From NCBI GenBank assembly GCA_050084515.1, contig CM114271.1, positions 62,868,001-62,932,000 on the forward strand: a stretch of 64,000 bases of DNA, in the 5' to 3' direction. This stretch comes from Blasia pusilla (Eukaryota; Marchantiophyta; Marchantiopsida; Blasiales). The notes beneath the pieces were generated by a model, which saw only the letters and a program-made list of their open reading frames with translations, ran no database searches and was not told the origin of the DNA. The number at the start of each line of letters is the position of its first letter. Position 1 is the stretch's first letter. Below, in pieces: positions 47,711 to 59,921 of the stretch. The translations under genes were made by a program, and so were the position numbers.

Positions 47711-50700
47711 CATCCAGAATTGAAAATTCGTGACTTGAATATGGAAGCACGACTCACTTTCTTGGAAAGCAACCTTTTTCCTGACAGAACGTCATAAGAA
47801 CGAGAAACAATGCATTAACACAACCGGCCAGACCAATCGAGGATGCCAACACTCCTCAAATTAGAAATTGGAGTGAGCAATTAGTTCAGTACGGCGTTCT
47901 GTGAATGACCAAGTTAAACAACTCAGGACCTCCAAGGACTTTCACCTTCCGTTTCAAATGTTAGGTCAGTGCGAAACTCGTATCTTTCAAAATTCTTACA
48001 CCAGCATGTCTTTTAACTGGTGAACACCTTCAAATATACACTTTCTTACCCTGGGGAAGTGCAGAAAATTTTTAATACAGAAAATTTATGGAAATTCTGC
48101 TGCTGGAAAGTATGAGCACTGGTCTGATAGTTCTGGGATTTAAAACTGATTGCAAGATAATGTTCAATGGACTATGGAGTGAAGGCGGAGTCGGTCATGA
48201 GCTACATAGGTGACTGAGATTTCCCACAATGTCAAGGCACATGTAACCCTTGTTCCGAAATTCCTCGAAAGGGGTCCCTGATCTTTTTGTCGTTGTTCAT
48301 CATTTGAATGAACGCACAAAGCACTGAAATCATGCCCCTAGTCTGACTCACTTTTACGATGCATCGCCGTTACGAACGGCATGAAGGATCATCGATACTC
48401 TCCTTCCAAGCGTTTTTATGCGATACCCTTTCCATCAAGCGTTTTTATTTCCTTCCAAGACGACGCAAATCATTCTGTTTATTGGCATTCGTCACTTCTC
48501 GAGTGAGTCAGAAAAGTTTCATATGCCGGCTCATAGATCTCTTATAAGGAGATTGAAGCTGGTCGCATCTTCTCCGAGAAATTGAAATTGCCCTGACTCT
48601 TAACCAGCTTGTGTGCTTGCGTCATAATCTTCGCCGGGCATACCTTGGTCTTATGGAGCGGGTGAAGGACAAGCCGTGACGGCCATCATCCGCTAATTCT
48701 CTTCTCACGTATATTTTGCTGCAGTACCAATGTTTCTTGAGAAGAAAAGTAGTGTAAGTAGTACAGACGAGGAAAATCACAGTGATCACCAGATGAGTTC
48801 GTTCAGGGTTTAGAGTTCTTCTTTTTTTAAAATAAATAAATTTGGAGCCGCTGTTCGAATGCCTCGAAAGTTCCTGTTTCCGAAGCGGAACCGTGAACAA
48901 ACTCACTAATGTTTCTCAGCAGGGTTTCTTCTACTAAATTTTGATGGCTTTCTAATGAGCAGGTTCTTATGTCAGGAGTGGCTAGTAAAGAACATCCTCA
49001 AATCTCATCCTCGGCTAGCTCCTCAGGTGATTCCGTGATGACGTTCCTGCGACTTGGAAGGGAGGTAGGAGCTTCTCATTTCAAAACATTCGATCCCCTT
49101 GGAAAGTACGAGTCGGGCTCTTGGTGTTCACGGAGAACTAATTGGGAGCAGACATGGAGATACTGTGAGAAGAGAGATTTGATAATGGATAATAATTCGT
49201 CACACTTCCCAGTTTCATCACGGATCGATTCGAAAATACTTTACCCTTCAAAAAATCTTTATACGTTCCTTGAATCATGTCATTTGAATCTGCCTCTCTC
49301 GGATGCTCCCGGCCAGCCGTACTCGAGCCCAAGATCGGAAATGCACGAATTCGCGACCGCGAGCCAACCTCCCACCTCACATGCGCAGACCCAGAGCTCG
49401 AGTGACTGACTCAAATTTCGAATAAAGAATTTGGAAATGAGTTTACTTGCGAATCCACCACGAGATATCATTGCAAATAAAACTTGTGTGAATGTGAGCA
49501 AGACAGGATGAAGCCGTTCCAGCACAGCACCATGTTCTTCTCATGGAAGACGCCGACGATCGAAAATGAGTATTGGTCAAGAAAGCCTCTCCATCCCTCT
49601 GCAAAAAATACTCGTCGAAGCTTCTTGAGCAAGTGACCCGATGGCTAACTGGCCTTTCAAGGTATTAGTCCGCGCAATTATTAGAAAATAAATAAATTAA
49701 AGAGTGGATTTTTTCTTACTCATCTAAAATCAGCATTTAATCCCTCCCCATAAAATAATCTTACCAATCTAGATTATATTAAAGCCCTATAATAATTTTA
49801 TTGAATTTTAACATCTTTTCATACATAAAATCATCCCTAAACTACTCTCATTAAATATAATCTTATTAAATCTAGTTACTTTTTACAATAATTGTTCCTG
49901 CAGTAATTGCGGTCAAATTTTAACTAGCTCCTTGTCAATGTAAAATTATCACTAAATAATTTTTTCGCAAATATAATTATTATAAATCAAAATAAAATTT
50001 TCTATTTTATATATTAATTATTTTCCAAATATTTTCATTTCTTTTCAAATTGATAATAAATTATGAAATGAAAAAAAATAAGAAAATATAATAAAATTTT
50101 GTTACTGTGATTATTATTTTTTCTTTCCATTTTTGTTTCGTGAAACTTATTTGTAATAGAAATAAATGTCATTTGTGGAGAAAACAAATGAGTTTCATGC
50201 GAAGTTTCCGTGTGGAAGGAAGCAAATAAATCTAGTTATATCGTTATCCGATGATCATACGTATAGGGATTTCATGGACCCATGCGATTTTCCATAAGCT
50301 CTTCTTTGAGACGTATGAAAAAGGTCGTATTTGGAGACCATGTACATTATGCAATAAATTGTTTTGGACTTTCCCAACTAATACTTTGTTCGTGAAATTT
50401 GTGAACAGCTTGACATGCAATCAAATGTCTACGAGAAATTAGTGAACAGTTTGACATGCAATCAAATGTCTACGAGAACACTCATGCATTGCGTGAACTT
50501 CTAAGCTCGTGGACAAATCTTACCATGCACGGCTCCATGAAACGCACACTTTCAAGGATATGAATACTTTAATTAATAGTCCTGATATCAACAAGACCAG
50601 TTCCAATGAGTTCTACATTGGAGCTGTTCCTTGGCGAGCGAAAGCGGATTAGACTTCTCTCTTCGTTCGATTTGTTGAGAATTGAATGATGGAAAAACCA

Positions 50701-50870
50701 TTAAAGGAAGTGTGAAAAAGATTCCATGCATCCGAAAGGAGAAAAAACAGTCAACATATATGCTTCAAAATCGAAGATGATAGACGTTGTGTTTTTAAGT
50801 TGTAATAATTTTTCAATCCGGGTGTCAGATTTTATATTATATTAATCATTACACAATGCCTAGTTTCGCA
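47711..50870. other. Spacer with unassigned short frames
   Basis: 47711-49650 has moderate GC and several open stretches (for example 48969-49409 plus and 49380-49620 minus), none with a recognisable domain; some might be exons of the neighbouring minus-strand gene. 49680-50230 is very AT-rich. The 41-bp tandem duplication at 50401-50482 lies here. Confidence 0.35.
50401..50482. repeat. 41-bp tandem duplication
   Basis: Two copies starting GTGAACAGcTTGACATGCAA (50401-50441 and 50442-50482), differing at very few positions. Confidence 0.9.
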
Positions 50871-50899
50871 CTGACATTCTTAAATGACTTAGTTCAAAT

Positions 50900-52430
50900 C
50901 TGGCTCAATCGTGCATTCCTAGTCTCAAGATTGAGCTTGGCTCCAGGCTTGGTGAAGATATCGGCCACCATGCCTTCGGTAGGGCAGAATTCAACTTTGA
51001 GTTCCCCCCTCTCTTAACTTTGTCCCGGACGAAGTGATGGTATATCTCATGTTGTCATGAAACCTCTGTGCATTCATAAAAAGCAATAGCATTCTGATTA
51101 TGACTTAAGAATTACATAAGCGTCTTGGTTGAAATCAACGTCTCCAAGCAATCTCTGTAACCAAATGGCTTCGCTTACAGCCCTCGTCAGAGCTGCATAC
51201 TCAGCTTCAGTGCTTCATAAGCAAGACTCCTTTGCAAATTGGAGTTCCAGCCGACATAGCCATTACTGAACCGAAAACAATTCCCTGAAGTTGATTTTCT
51301 TAAATCGAAATCTCCTTCTCAATCATCATCAGAGTTTGCAGACCTCTGATATATTATAGACCTGTTCAAAGTTCCTTTTAGATATAGCATAATCCTCTTA
51401 ACAGCCTTCCAGTGCTCGAGTCGAGTGCTTGTATCGGGCAATATTGTCAACTGCATCCAACAGGTCAGATGTGCAGATCATAGCCTACATGAGGCTTCCA
51501 ACTACACTCTGATATGTGGAAGGCAAATTCGCCATTTCAGCCTTTTCGTCAAAAGTCTAAGGCAGTTCTCTTTAGTTAGTTTCTTCCCAGTTCCCATTAA
51601 AGTGGAGACTTGTTTGCAATCCTCCATCTGAAACTTCTTCCAGATCCCAGAGATATATCTTCTCTGATCAATGCGAATCCACCCTCCTTCCACGCTCCTT
51701 CTGATTCCCATTCCAAGGCTCTGCTTGATTTCTCCCAGTTCTGCCAGTCATTCCAAAATTTTTTCTCGACTAACCCCTTACCTAGTACAGGGCGTTCTGA
51801 TCATTGGTAACAATGACCGTATCCTCCACATATAGAGCTTGTATCACATACTGCTCTCCTGAATTGGCGAAACACAAATGCTAACCAGCAATTGTTGCCT
51901 AAAACCAATCTCAAAGAGATAAGATATAATCCTTTGAAACCAGAGTCTGGAAGCTTGTTTCGATCTGTACTAGGCTGTGTTGACTTTCTCGACTCTGTTT
52001 GGATGCTTGGGATCAATCAATCCTTCAAGGATCTCCAAGTATACCTTCTCCTGAAACACACCTTTTACAAAAGCTGTCTTCACATCCATCCGCTCGACCA
52101 AGAGGTCAAATCAAGGCCTGACGGAGGTCAAATTGAGGCCAGTATAGCTCTGATGGATGTGATCCTGACTATCAGTGCGAACGTATCGGCGTAGTCAATA
52201 CCATATACTCGGGATAAACCCTTTGCCACGAGTCTCGAATTGTACCTCTCGATAATGCCATCGCCTTTCAATTTGCGTATCAGTAGACCTCCCATGCTTA
52301 CATTGTAGATGAGTGTACCCGTGAAATGGTAGGTATGTATCAGGTGTTACTGGTTGTACATGTAGATATGTCTTCAAACATTCTTGAATCCTTGCATTGG
52401 GTGAGAATAAGTGTACCGTACAGACGCAAT
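50900..52430 (-). pseudogene. Ty1/copia pol relic (RT and RNase H)
   Basis: On the minus strand, RT appears near 52200-52130 (YADTFALIVRITSIRAI), RT thumb/connection near 51700-51560 (GGWIRIDQRRYISGIWKKFQ) and RNase H near 51220-51110 (STEAEYAALTRAVSEAIWLQ). The order is right for copia, but frames change several times and stops are common. No LTRs could be placed with confidence. Confidence 0.75.
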
Positions 52431-52599
52431 TAAAAGGAGATATTTAAGAAAATTCTTTCCTCGAAGAAACGGTTTTCAAGATTCGCATATATGGTTTCAT
52501 ACTTACATCGCCGTCATTAGATCGACCCTGTCTCTTGTCCCAGTCTGAAGTTCGGGTAGAATGGTTTTCTTTCAAGTTCGAGAGAGGACTATCATCAAT

Positions 52600-53000
52600 C
52601 TCATGCTGGCTTCATTTGGTCGAGCTCTTCACCAACTGTCTAAGAAGATCCAAATCTGAAGAGCCTACCTCAGGTTTGTGAAATGTTACTTTCATCCGTG
52701 GTTGCAGCTCAGCACTAGGATTTGACTCCACATGTCCTCAGACCCTTTAGGAAACTGTGAAAAATGCTAGGTAGCTTGATGTGGACGAGCTCTTCCTCGA
52801 TTGTTTGACGAGGTGACCTGAAGAGCTTCCCCAAATTAATGAAATGCTACTTTCATCCGTTGTCATAGCTACCGGATATATGGATAAGAAGCCGCTCGCT
52901 AGCTTGTTGAGAACGGGCTCTTCCGTCATCATCATCATTTGGCGAGAGAAAGTCCGAAGAGCCTACTGCAAAACTGATGGGATACTACTCCCATCCTGTG
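52600..53000. repeat. Three diverged tandem units of about 130-160 bp
   Basis: Stretches around 52612, 52773 and 52902 share the order GAGCTCTTC ... GAAGAGC ... ATGNTACTNTCATCC ... AGCTNNG. Each unit looks like a duplicated exon with flanks (a GCAG-like acceptor precedes GGCTCTTC on the minus strand in two of them), but no product is recognised. Confidence 0.45.
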
Positions 53001-53974
53001 ATAAAGCTTGGACATGTCACTGAACACATATTCACTGGAAGCATAATCCAGTTCTGGGATGAGTTTACATGTCGGCGAGGCCGAGAGTGTTTCAAGGAGT
53101 TCAAGGTCTCTAACTTTGAGAATGTGAACCGAACTAATGGGCTTCGGGAACAAGGCCGAGTTGATCTGAAGGAGACTTATGTATCTTCTGTGAGACTGTT
53201 CGTCGAGTTTCTCGTGACACTGACCTCGCTCTAATGGGTTGGTACACTGTCAGGACAGACAGTCTGCAAATTGAGTTCGATTTTCATTTCTAGGCCATCC
53301 CAGAGTCGGGATATTTGGTCGTCAGGCTGTACGCGGGTGATCAGCTCAGAATTCGTGCTTGGATAGGAATTGGCACAGGGACTTTTTACAATCCCTCCTA
53401 AAATTTTGATTCTCGATTCTCTCTGCCACTGAAATCCTCCACCTATCTCACCAAGAAGTTCGAAGGTGGATCTGCCTCTCTGGGGATATGAGGATGGCGG
53501 AGGGCAATTGAAATGCTCACTGAAAAACTGAGTGGAGGTTCTCCGCGCTTGCTAAAATGCGCTTACAGGAACTTCGAGGTTTTGTTTCTTCTCCAACGAA
53601 CGATAATCACACTAGAGATATGCTGCTGGGGATGACCGATATGTTGTCCACTTTTTCGGCAAACTTAGATAAACCCAAATTCAACCTGGGATGGATGGAG
53701 GTCTCGCCCCCTGCTTCTGCAACAATTCACCCAGCCTAGCTGGACTGGAGAGCATCTGATCCGCACTTAACTCCCCACTTCAAATTGGAGTTTCCTATCT
53801 CCCGGATGCGACCAACCCAATCTTCAGCATTGGAGACTACTTTGGAACCATTTATGCTTGAAATCCCAATACTGAATGTAAACATAGCAGATGGATCCCA
53901 ATTATTGTCCACAACTATCGTACCCTTCGATGTACATATGGAAGTAGTCGTGAGTAGATATGATTTTGTACGGG
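53000..53974. other. Region downstream of the ZZ gene, unassigned
   Basis: Open stretches occur on both strands (52935-53153 minus, 53736-53990 minus, 53785-54093 plus) but none has motifs. Part is probably the 3' untranslated region of the ZZ gene. Confidence 0.3.
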
Positions 53975-56183
53975 TCACGGAAAGGCCCAACTCCAGCTAC
54001 CGTCAGGATTTTGAATCTTCAGATTCCAGCTATCGATCTCTTGGCTTATCCAAAGATTATGGTTCGCCTGATTCCACCTGCCCTTATACCTGAACTGCTG
54101 CTGGAGCTGGGCGACCATGGCTGCGTTCATAAATTTCTCCTCCCCTCCAAAAGAAGGCTTCCTTCTGGCTATATACTTCTTTACCTCCGCTTCCGTGATG
54201 TTTCCCAGTGTAGGACTGAGCTGAGCTGGCGGCTCGCATCTCGTGTACGCTGCCTGTTTCTCGCGCTTTAGGTTGGAGTAGCAGAAAATGCAGAGTGAAT
54301 CGTTCTCCTTCCTGCAAATTTCGCACACGAACTCCAAATCAACAAGACTGTATGCTCCACGATCGCATGTCTGAGCTAGGGTTTGAGAAGTGGGCAGAGC
54401 TTGCTGGCCGAACAAGCTATGGAAATTCAACCGTCAAGCAAGAAGTGCCAAAGTCCGAGGAAAGCGTAGGCTTCAAGTGCACAGACTGGGCACGACCCTT
54501 TGCTAAGCTATTTTCTCACGGAAAAATCCATGGACAGGATTTCAGACCTAGGACGGCTTCACGTGGAGGTTCCTTTCAACTCTGAACCCTTTCATCCGAA
54601 CACTATATTCTGTTTGCACCAAGACTCTTAAGATGATTGGATTCATAACAGAGAATTCTACTCAGATGAACTGAACGCGATCAGAACGTACTAATTCGCT
54701 TAAAACACAGAGTCGACATTTGGTGGTAAGGAACTAACTTGAAGGCGGGCCCCGAAATGGGAGTGACATTGCAGAGGCGGCACGAAAGCATGTCAATATG
54801 AATAACGGAGCGACCATCCGGGAGCGGTATCCTCCGAAATTTTCTCGCAATTGCCTTGCGATCACGATAGCCAACGCTGCTTCGATCTCCGCTCACGAAT
54901 CGCTCGTCAAAACAAACTAAGCAGAAGTTAACTTCAGCGGGTGTGAAGCTTTCGACAAGGCACTCCGGACTGCGCACAGCATTCAATTACAACACGTTAC
55001 AAGCCGACCTCGAATTAGAGCGTCTAGGGCAGCCAACTCAAAAAAATGAAGCGCTGAAACATGATACGGATCGAGATCATATACTTAGTCAGGAATAGCT
55101 ATCGTGAACTTGCAAACAGGAACGGAACTGACAAATCTGGTTGGCTGACTTGCTTACTCGAATTTTAGACAGTAACGAGGACCACAAATTGGGGAGCTTT
55201 TGCACCCATCGCACTTCACCCCGAAGTGGAACACGGTACTATACATCTTTCGGGCCGATTTGACTGGCGTCTCTTCCATATACTCGTAGGCAGTTGGTGA
55301 TTCCTCACGATTTTCGATTAGTCGCCCTGCTTGTACTGCTCCATAGCACACTGCACACAGATTATGGGAGTTGTCTCTGCACGCAGAAGTGGTAAACCAC
55401 ATCAGTTTTCTGAATCACCACTTGATCAGGAACCTCGGCGACTCTAATCGCATTTTGACGAAACGATTGAAAATTCTCTTTTAATAGCTTTCCCCATCTC
55501 CTCGCTTAAGGATGTATTCAGATAGTTACTCTACATTGTGGTGCAGATAGCTGGTCCAAACTGTCCTATCTGTTCACAATTAATTCATTGCACAAGCTGT
55601 GAAACACTCTGTAAACCTTATCCGTGCGTCTCATGTGGCGAAAGACATTGGTTGCTCCTGAACTGACACAGAGCTTCGGAACAAATAGCAATTCATGAGA
55701 GCAGAGGATTACATACGTCTTATGACGGTAGCGAGGTCCTTGGATGGGAGCGACACCACACCCCTTGCATTGGACGCAATAGATCTGCAAGGGTGGCGCA
55801 GAAGCAGCCCTCTCAAATTGAAGATACCCGTTGATTTCATCAGATGGTTGTTGACGATAGCAGTCCTCGCACAGATAATAATCCTCGCACCTGCAGGCGC
55901 ACATGAACCGAAGCCCAAAAGTGTAAGGACCTTCATCACTAAATTGTTCAAGCACTGTAAGTACATATATATGGCAAGGATTTGTGGACTACCTTTGATT
56001 CTTGTACAGGAAACCAGTAATAGGATTGGCATTGCAACCGCTACACTCGAAGCCTGTGTGGATCCAAGGGTGCCCGAGGTTCACTCCGTTCGGCTGCTGC
56101 CATTCGCTGAGCTGTTTCGCAGTGGCATCAGACAGGGAGGCCTGCTTTCGATATTCGGACAGTTTGATTGTCGCTGGCGCCAT
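53975..56183 (-). CDS. Protein with four ZZ-type zinc-finger modules, 5 exons, 395 aa
   Basis: Exons 56183-55993, 55890-55717, 55376-55158, 54969-54739 and 54347-53975 have GT-AG introns and sum to 1,188 nt. Modules: ZZ1 about residues 42-74 (ECSGCNANPITG ... CEDYYLCEDC), ZZ2 105-132 (CKGCGVAPIQGPRY ... NLCAVC), ZZ3 177-214 (CDGCKSSPICGPRY ... FCLVC), ZZ4 258-294 (CRLCNVTPISGPAF ... VCEICRKENDSLCIFC). ZZ1 and ZZ2 lack one or more of the inner cysteines. ZZ domains bind two zinc ions and usually recognise proteins or histone tails. All four introns are phase 2 and cut each finger after the G-x-x-Y/F part. The last 100 residues (...FRYKGRWNQANHNLW) are unassigned. The ATG at 56183 is the last one before the first finger. 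Confidence 0.82.
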
Positions 56184-56201
56184 GTCGGTACGAAAGTACA
56201 T

Positions 56202-56228
56202 ATTCTCTCGAGACGAACTCGAGAGAAT
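56202..56228. repeat. Short hairpin in the probable 5' untranslated region of the ZZ gene
   Basis: ATTCTCTCGAG, loop ACGAA, then the exact reverse complement, ending about 20 bases before the ATG on the minus strand. A stable hairpin at this position could slow scanning ribosomes; this is inference. Confidence 0.6.
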
Positions 56229-57114
56229 CGAGAAAGGATTAATCTTCTTCAGCTTGTATGCCGTATCGACCGCTACCACGATTCAATGAAACTTTCTCGA
56301 ATCGGCGCCCAGAACTTTGAAGCCTTTCTCCAGGATCGCTGTTATACCCAGTCAGAACGAATGCTGGACGGGAAAATCAACATTTTAAAAAACAACCAAA
56401 ATAAAATTAAAAGCCGGAGAGATGTACGCGTCCGCCCGACTCGGGTGAAATTGAAAATCCAAGCCTGTGTATTTGGTTTTCAAAGAAAGGAGGATAGAAA
56501 TACAAATTGAAACATGTGGAGATCGGATCCAGGTTGCTGGATGAAATCCCTGGAGGAAAAATGACTACAAGCTGAATGAAACTCAACGAGTCCCACTCGA
56601 CCCCTCACCAAAAACGGAAACCAGGTGTCAGATTCGGAAATCTTCGGGGAAAGTCCGAGAACGTGGGAAAACAGAAATGGATCCAAAAACTGAAGCCGAT
56701 CAAGGCTTAGGGTGCGTGATAGTGCCACTTAAGATACCCGATACCGAGAGGCAAAGTCGAGATTTTCCTGGTTCATCGACGAGCGACTACATGCGCGCAG
56801 TGCAAAGCGTCGTGCATTAGTCATTAAGGGCAGGCAGGGAGGCAGGCATGTGTTTGCCTTGGCGGCTGGGGTCCACGGATCTGAACTTTCTTCGGTTCCC
56901 CGCATCCGGCTGCTCCGCCGCCGGTACCAGAATAACACAAAATCTCCATTTGGGACCTTGCTGTCGCCGTTCCGCGGTGTTGCTGTATCTTCCCCCTCAA
57001 GAGAGCTCCTGTGAAGCAACAATTTCCTCTGCTCAATCTCCCCTATTTCCTCCCGCGTCACTTTCCGCGTTTCGTTCGTCTACAAGGATACGGCGGTCCG
57101 CTCGCCTGTTTCAT

Positions 57115-57325
57115 ACCTGCGGAGCACGTACTACCGGCGCTAGCCCGCACAACCCGAGCAGGGATTGGACAAGAACCGCTGGATCTACGACCCCAAACGG
57201 ACTCGTGCGTTTGGGGATCGTTTAAGTTGACTTTAAGATAATAACGAACACGTTGCCCGAGCCGGCCTTCCTCGGAGTCTGCGGGCTAGCGCCGGTAGTA
57301 TGTTACTATGTGCTCCTAGAGTATG
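57115..57325. repeat. Short inverted-repeat (MITE-like) element of about 200 bp
   Basis: ACTACCGGCGCTAGCCCGCA (57130-57149) and its exact reverse complement (57280-57299) are 130 bp apart. Similarity continues outward (GGAGCACGTACTAC against GTAGTA...TATGTGCTCC, with a 6-8-base insertion) and inward (CCCGAG/CTCGG). No target duplication was identified. Confidence 0.65.
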
Positions 57326-59038
57326 CAGCAGGCGCCCGGACCGCCGTGACCTTCTACGTCAATGACCCGACCACAGGTTTGCCAGCAGTTGATAATGCCA
57401 TTGTCCCCTAGTGATTTTCACCTAAACTTAACCCGAAGGTGCCACTGTACATCCATCCACCTTGACAATGCCTTCGCCGCACTCCAATGCTTTTCTTCGC
57501 TGCATCGTTCTACGTACGTCAATATACGAGAGATATACGGCTCAAGCATGTGCTTTACTCCGATGTCAGTGCAGGAAACACAAATTCAATTATATTAGTA
57601 AGCTGTCCGGAAGTGCCCTAGTGCATATGTATTTTTGAGCGACACTTCTCGCAAAGAGAGACACCACGTGTCAAACCATAGAGGTGTCGTCTCCCTGAGT
57701 ATAGATTTCCCCTTCATTTAACTATATTTACCCTTTTTTTTATTTTTAGCCGGCCGAGGGGGAATTAAGAGGTCTCCAGGTAAGAAACTTTCGATTCAAC
57801 GACCCTTTTTGAAAGGATGAAAATCACTCGGTCTTTATGTTTCTATCACACCTTGAAACACAAATTCAATTATATTCAGTATTCCGTGAAATTGATGACA
57901 ATATTTTAGAATAATTTAATCAAATAAATACTAGTAAGAATGCTTGTGGTGCACGGACATCAAAACTTTGATGTGTCTCTCCATCCGGCTGTTGTAGCAC
58001 AAATGGAGGACCATATGTGGGGACTAACGTTTTATACGTGGATTGGATAGGAACACTACGTTTGGAAATTTCTAGACCAGAGGGCGTCTTGGAATTTGGA
58101 AAGTAAACCGGTCAATCTAGGTCCTTAGGGCAAGCTCAAACAACGGATTATGGGTGCGGAAATCAAGAGTTGTTGGTTCGGTAGAAGATGTAGTGGCTTC
58201 ACGGCCTCAGGGTGTGAGAGTTGGTTGGGGAAGTTCCCATATGAGAGAACAAAAAAGCCTGGAGAAGTGCACGGGAGATATGATGTTCACCCTCAAAATT
58301 TTGGGTGAAATTAGCCGTCTCCACAGTCATGGAATGTTGGAAATGACCATGACGCTATTGTGACGCGTTTCAAGGACTCATGTGCCTTGTCGAGCTTGGA
58401 ACTACATCCCTATCAGCGCATTTGCGCAATCCTCCATAAGTTTAGTGTTCACTAAACTTATGGAGGATTGCGCAAAACTAGGTAGGAGATACCGTAGGAG
58501 TCCACGAATACGGGTTTGAGAACTTTCTTGTGAATAGTGTAAAGGGTGATACGTATTCAACAAATCTTCACTATGGCTTAAAGTGGTTCAGAAGGAGCTT
58601 ATCAATATACTTTCCAAGGCTGTACTATTGAATCATATCAAGCAAGATTTATCGGAGGACCTCTTTGGGAGTTACTTACCTAAACATTCCCATAGATTAT
58701 TCTCGTCAAACCAATGGCCATTCAGTGGAGATTTGAATGAGTGTGCATAGGTGAAGATCTAATGTAATTGTTTTCCTTGTCTCTTCAAATGCGTAGGCAT
58801 TGAAAACATTTTTCTCAATGAGTTTGTACACACAATTGATCTACTTTCCTCAACTCTCCCGTGGCTCGATTTGTGTGATTGCATTCGAGTGCTCTCTATC
58901 ATTAACCCCTCTATTACTGATAATTGAACGGTTTCTATTTTTTTATCCTTGGCCACCATGACCTTACTCTCCATATCGTCATCACTTTTGATCCTTGCAA
59001 TGAAGGTCATTGTAAAGTGGGTTTTCTCTAGAGTGACA
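57326..59038. other. Spacer, no supported gene
   Basis: Short frames only. The stretch contains the hairpin at 58421-58476. The minus-strand open stretch at 58759-59082 is polar and has no recognised motif. Confidence 0.4.
58421..58476. repeat. Perfect hairpin, 27-bp arms, 2-nt loop
   Basis: TTTGCGCAATCCTCCATAAG plus TTTAGTG (58421-58447), loop TT, then its exact reverse complement (58450-58476). Confidence 0.92.
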
Positions 59039-59921
59039 TGTTCGTTAGGATAGATCGACAAGATCAAGTAGAGCACCTTCATAGATACCGGAGGATAGCC
59101 TCAAGAGGTCAAGGATGACCTCTTGAGGCCATGGATAATTTGAGAGAGCAATTTTTCCCTTGGTTTCGGCTCATTTGGAGCCATATAGAAAAACTTTCTA
59201 TTTCGAGTAAATTTCCATATTGAGTATAATTGACTTTCTAATTTTGAAAGTGGCTTTGGACCCGCTACAACAAGTCAAGAGCCAAGGAGATGACCTGTGA
59301 GCATAGGTTATCGTGGAGAGAGCTTGGGAGAGGGAAAGGGATATACCTCCAAGAGAGAGAGCTATTATCTTGTGGTTCATGGACGGATTTAATGAGGTCG
59401 ACGATGTGTGCGGAGGATCGCGGCGAGAGGAATTTGTTGCTCCGTGCTGTTTTCTTCGTCGCATTCTTTGTGCAGCCGCAGCAGCATCGCGGCGCATGTC
59501 GATCGTGAAGTCGTTGGCCGGTGATGATGAAGAAAGCACGCTAAACAATGCTCGGACCTTTAGGGCTCTCCGTGCGAGGGGGACTGTCTGCTCGTGTTGC
59601 TATAATTGTCTGCACCACGCAATTCTGAGAGCTCATTCTCTCTTTGTTAAGCCTCTTGGCACGAGACGACAGAGCTATGATCCTCCTTGTCTTGTGTGTG
59701 TAACCCAAACCTCTAATTAGGAGAGTGGGTTTGATTTGATATGTGTGTGAGAGAGAGAGAGGTAGGTGTGCATCTTGTGCGACCTTGTTAATGGAGGGAT
59801 CTACTTGATTTATTGGAGATATTCTGGTACTTCTCGTCTCGATATTTAGATGCCATGAGTTTGCATGAAATCGTGTATGTTCGGTGACAATGATGTATGT
59901 TGTATAGAGATGCGCACGACA
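59039..59921 (+). mobile_element. Solo LTR of Ty3 family A with a 261-bp foreign insert
   Basis: The M+T unit runs from TGTTCGTTAGG (59039) to GCACGACA (59921); T starts at 59812. No copy of T precedes M and no clear 5-bp target duplication is seen. Against the other copies (7.9 and 40.8 kb) an extra block lies at 59364-59624. Confidence 0.7.
59364..59624. other. GC-rich insert inside the LTR, origin unknown
   Basis: The block separates GAGAGAGAGCT from TGAGAGCTCATTCTC, which are adjacent in the other LTR copies. It is open on both strands, with an Ala/Arg-rich run (CAAAAASRR on plus, DAAAAAQRMRRRKQ on minus). It has no inverted ends or obvious target duplication. It could be a captured fragment of a host gene or filler DNA from break repair. 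Confidence 0.5.

Noticed and set aside
55695-56510. 271-aa open frame on the plus strand
   Set aside because: It is the shadow of the first two ZZ-gene exons, which carry zinc-finger motifs and matching splice phases on the minus strand.
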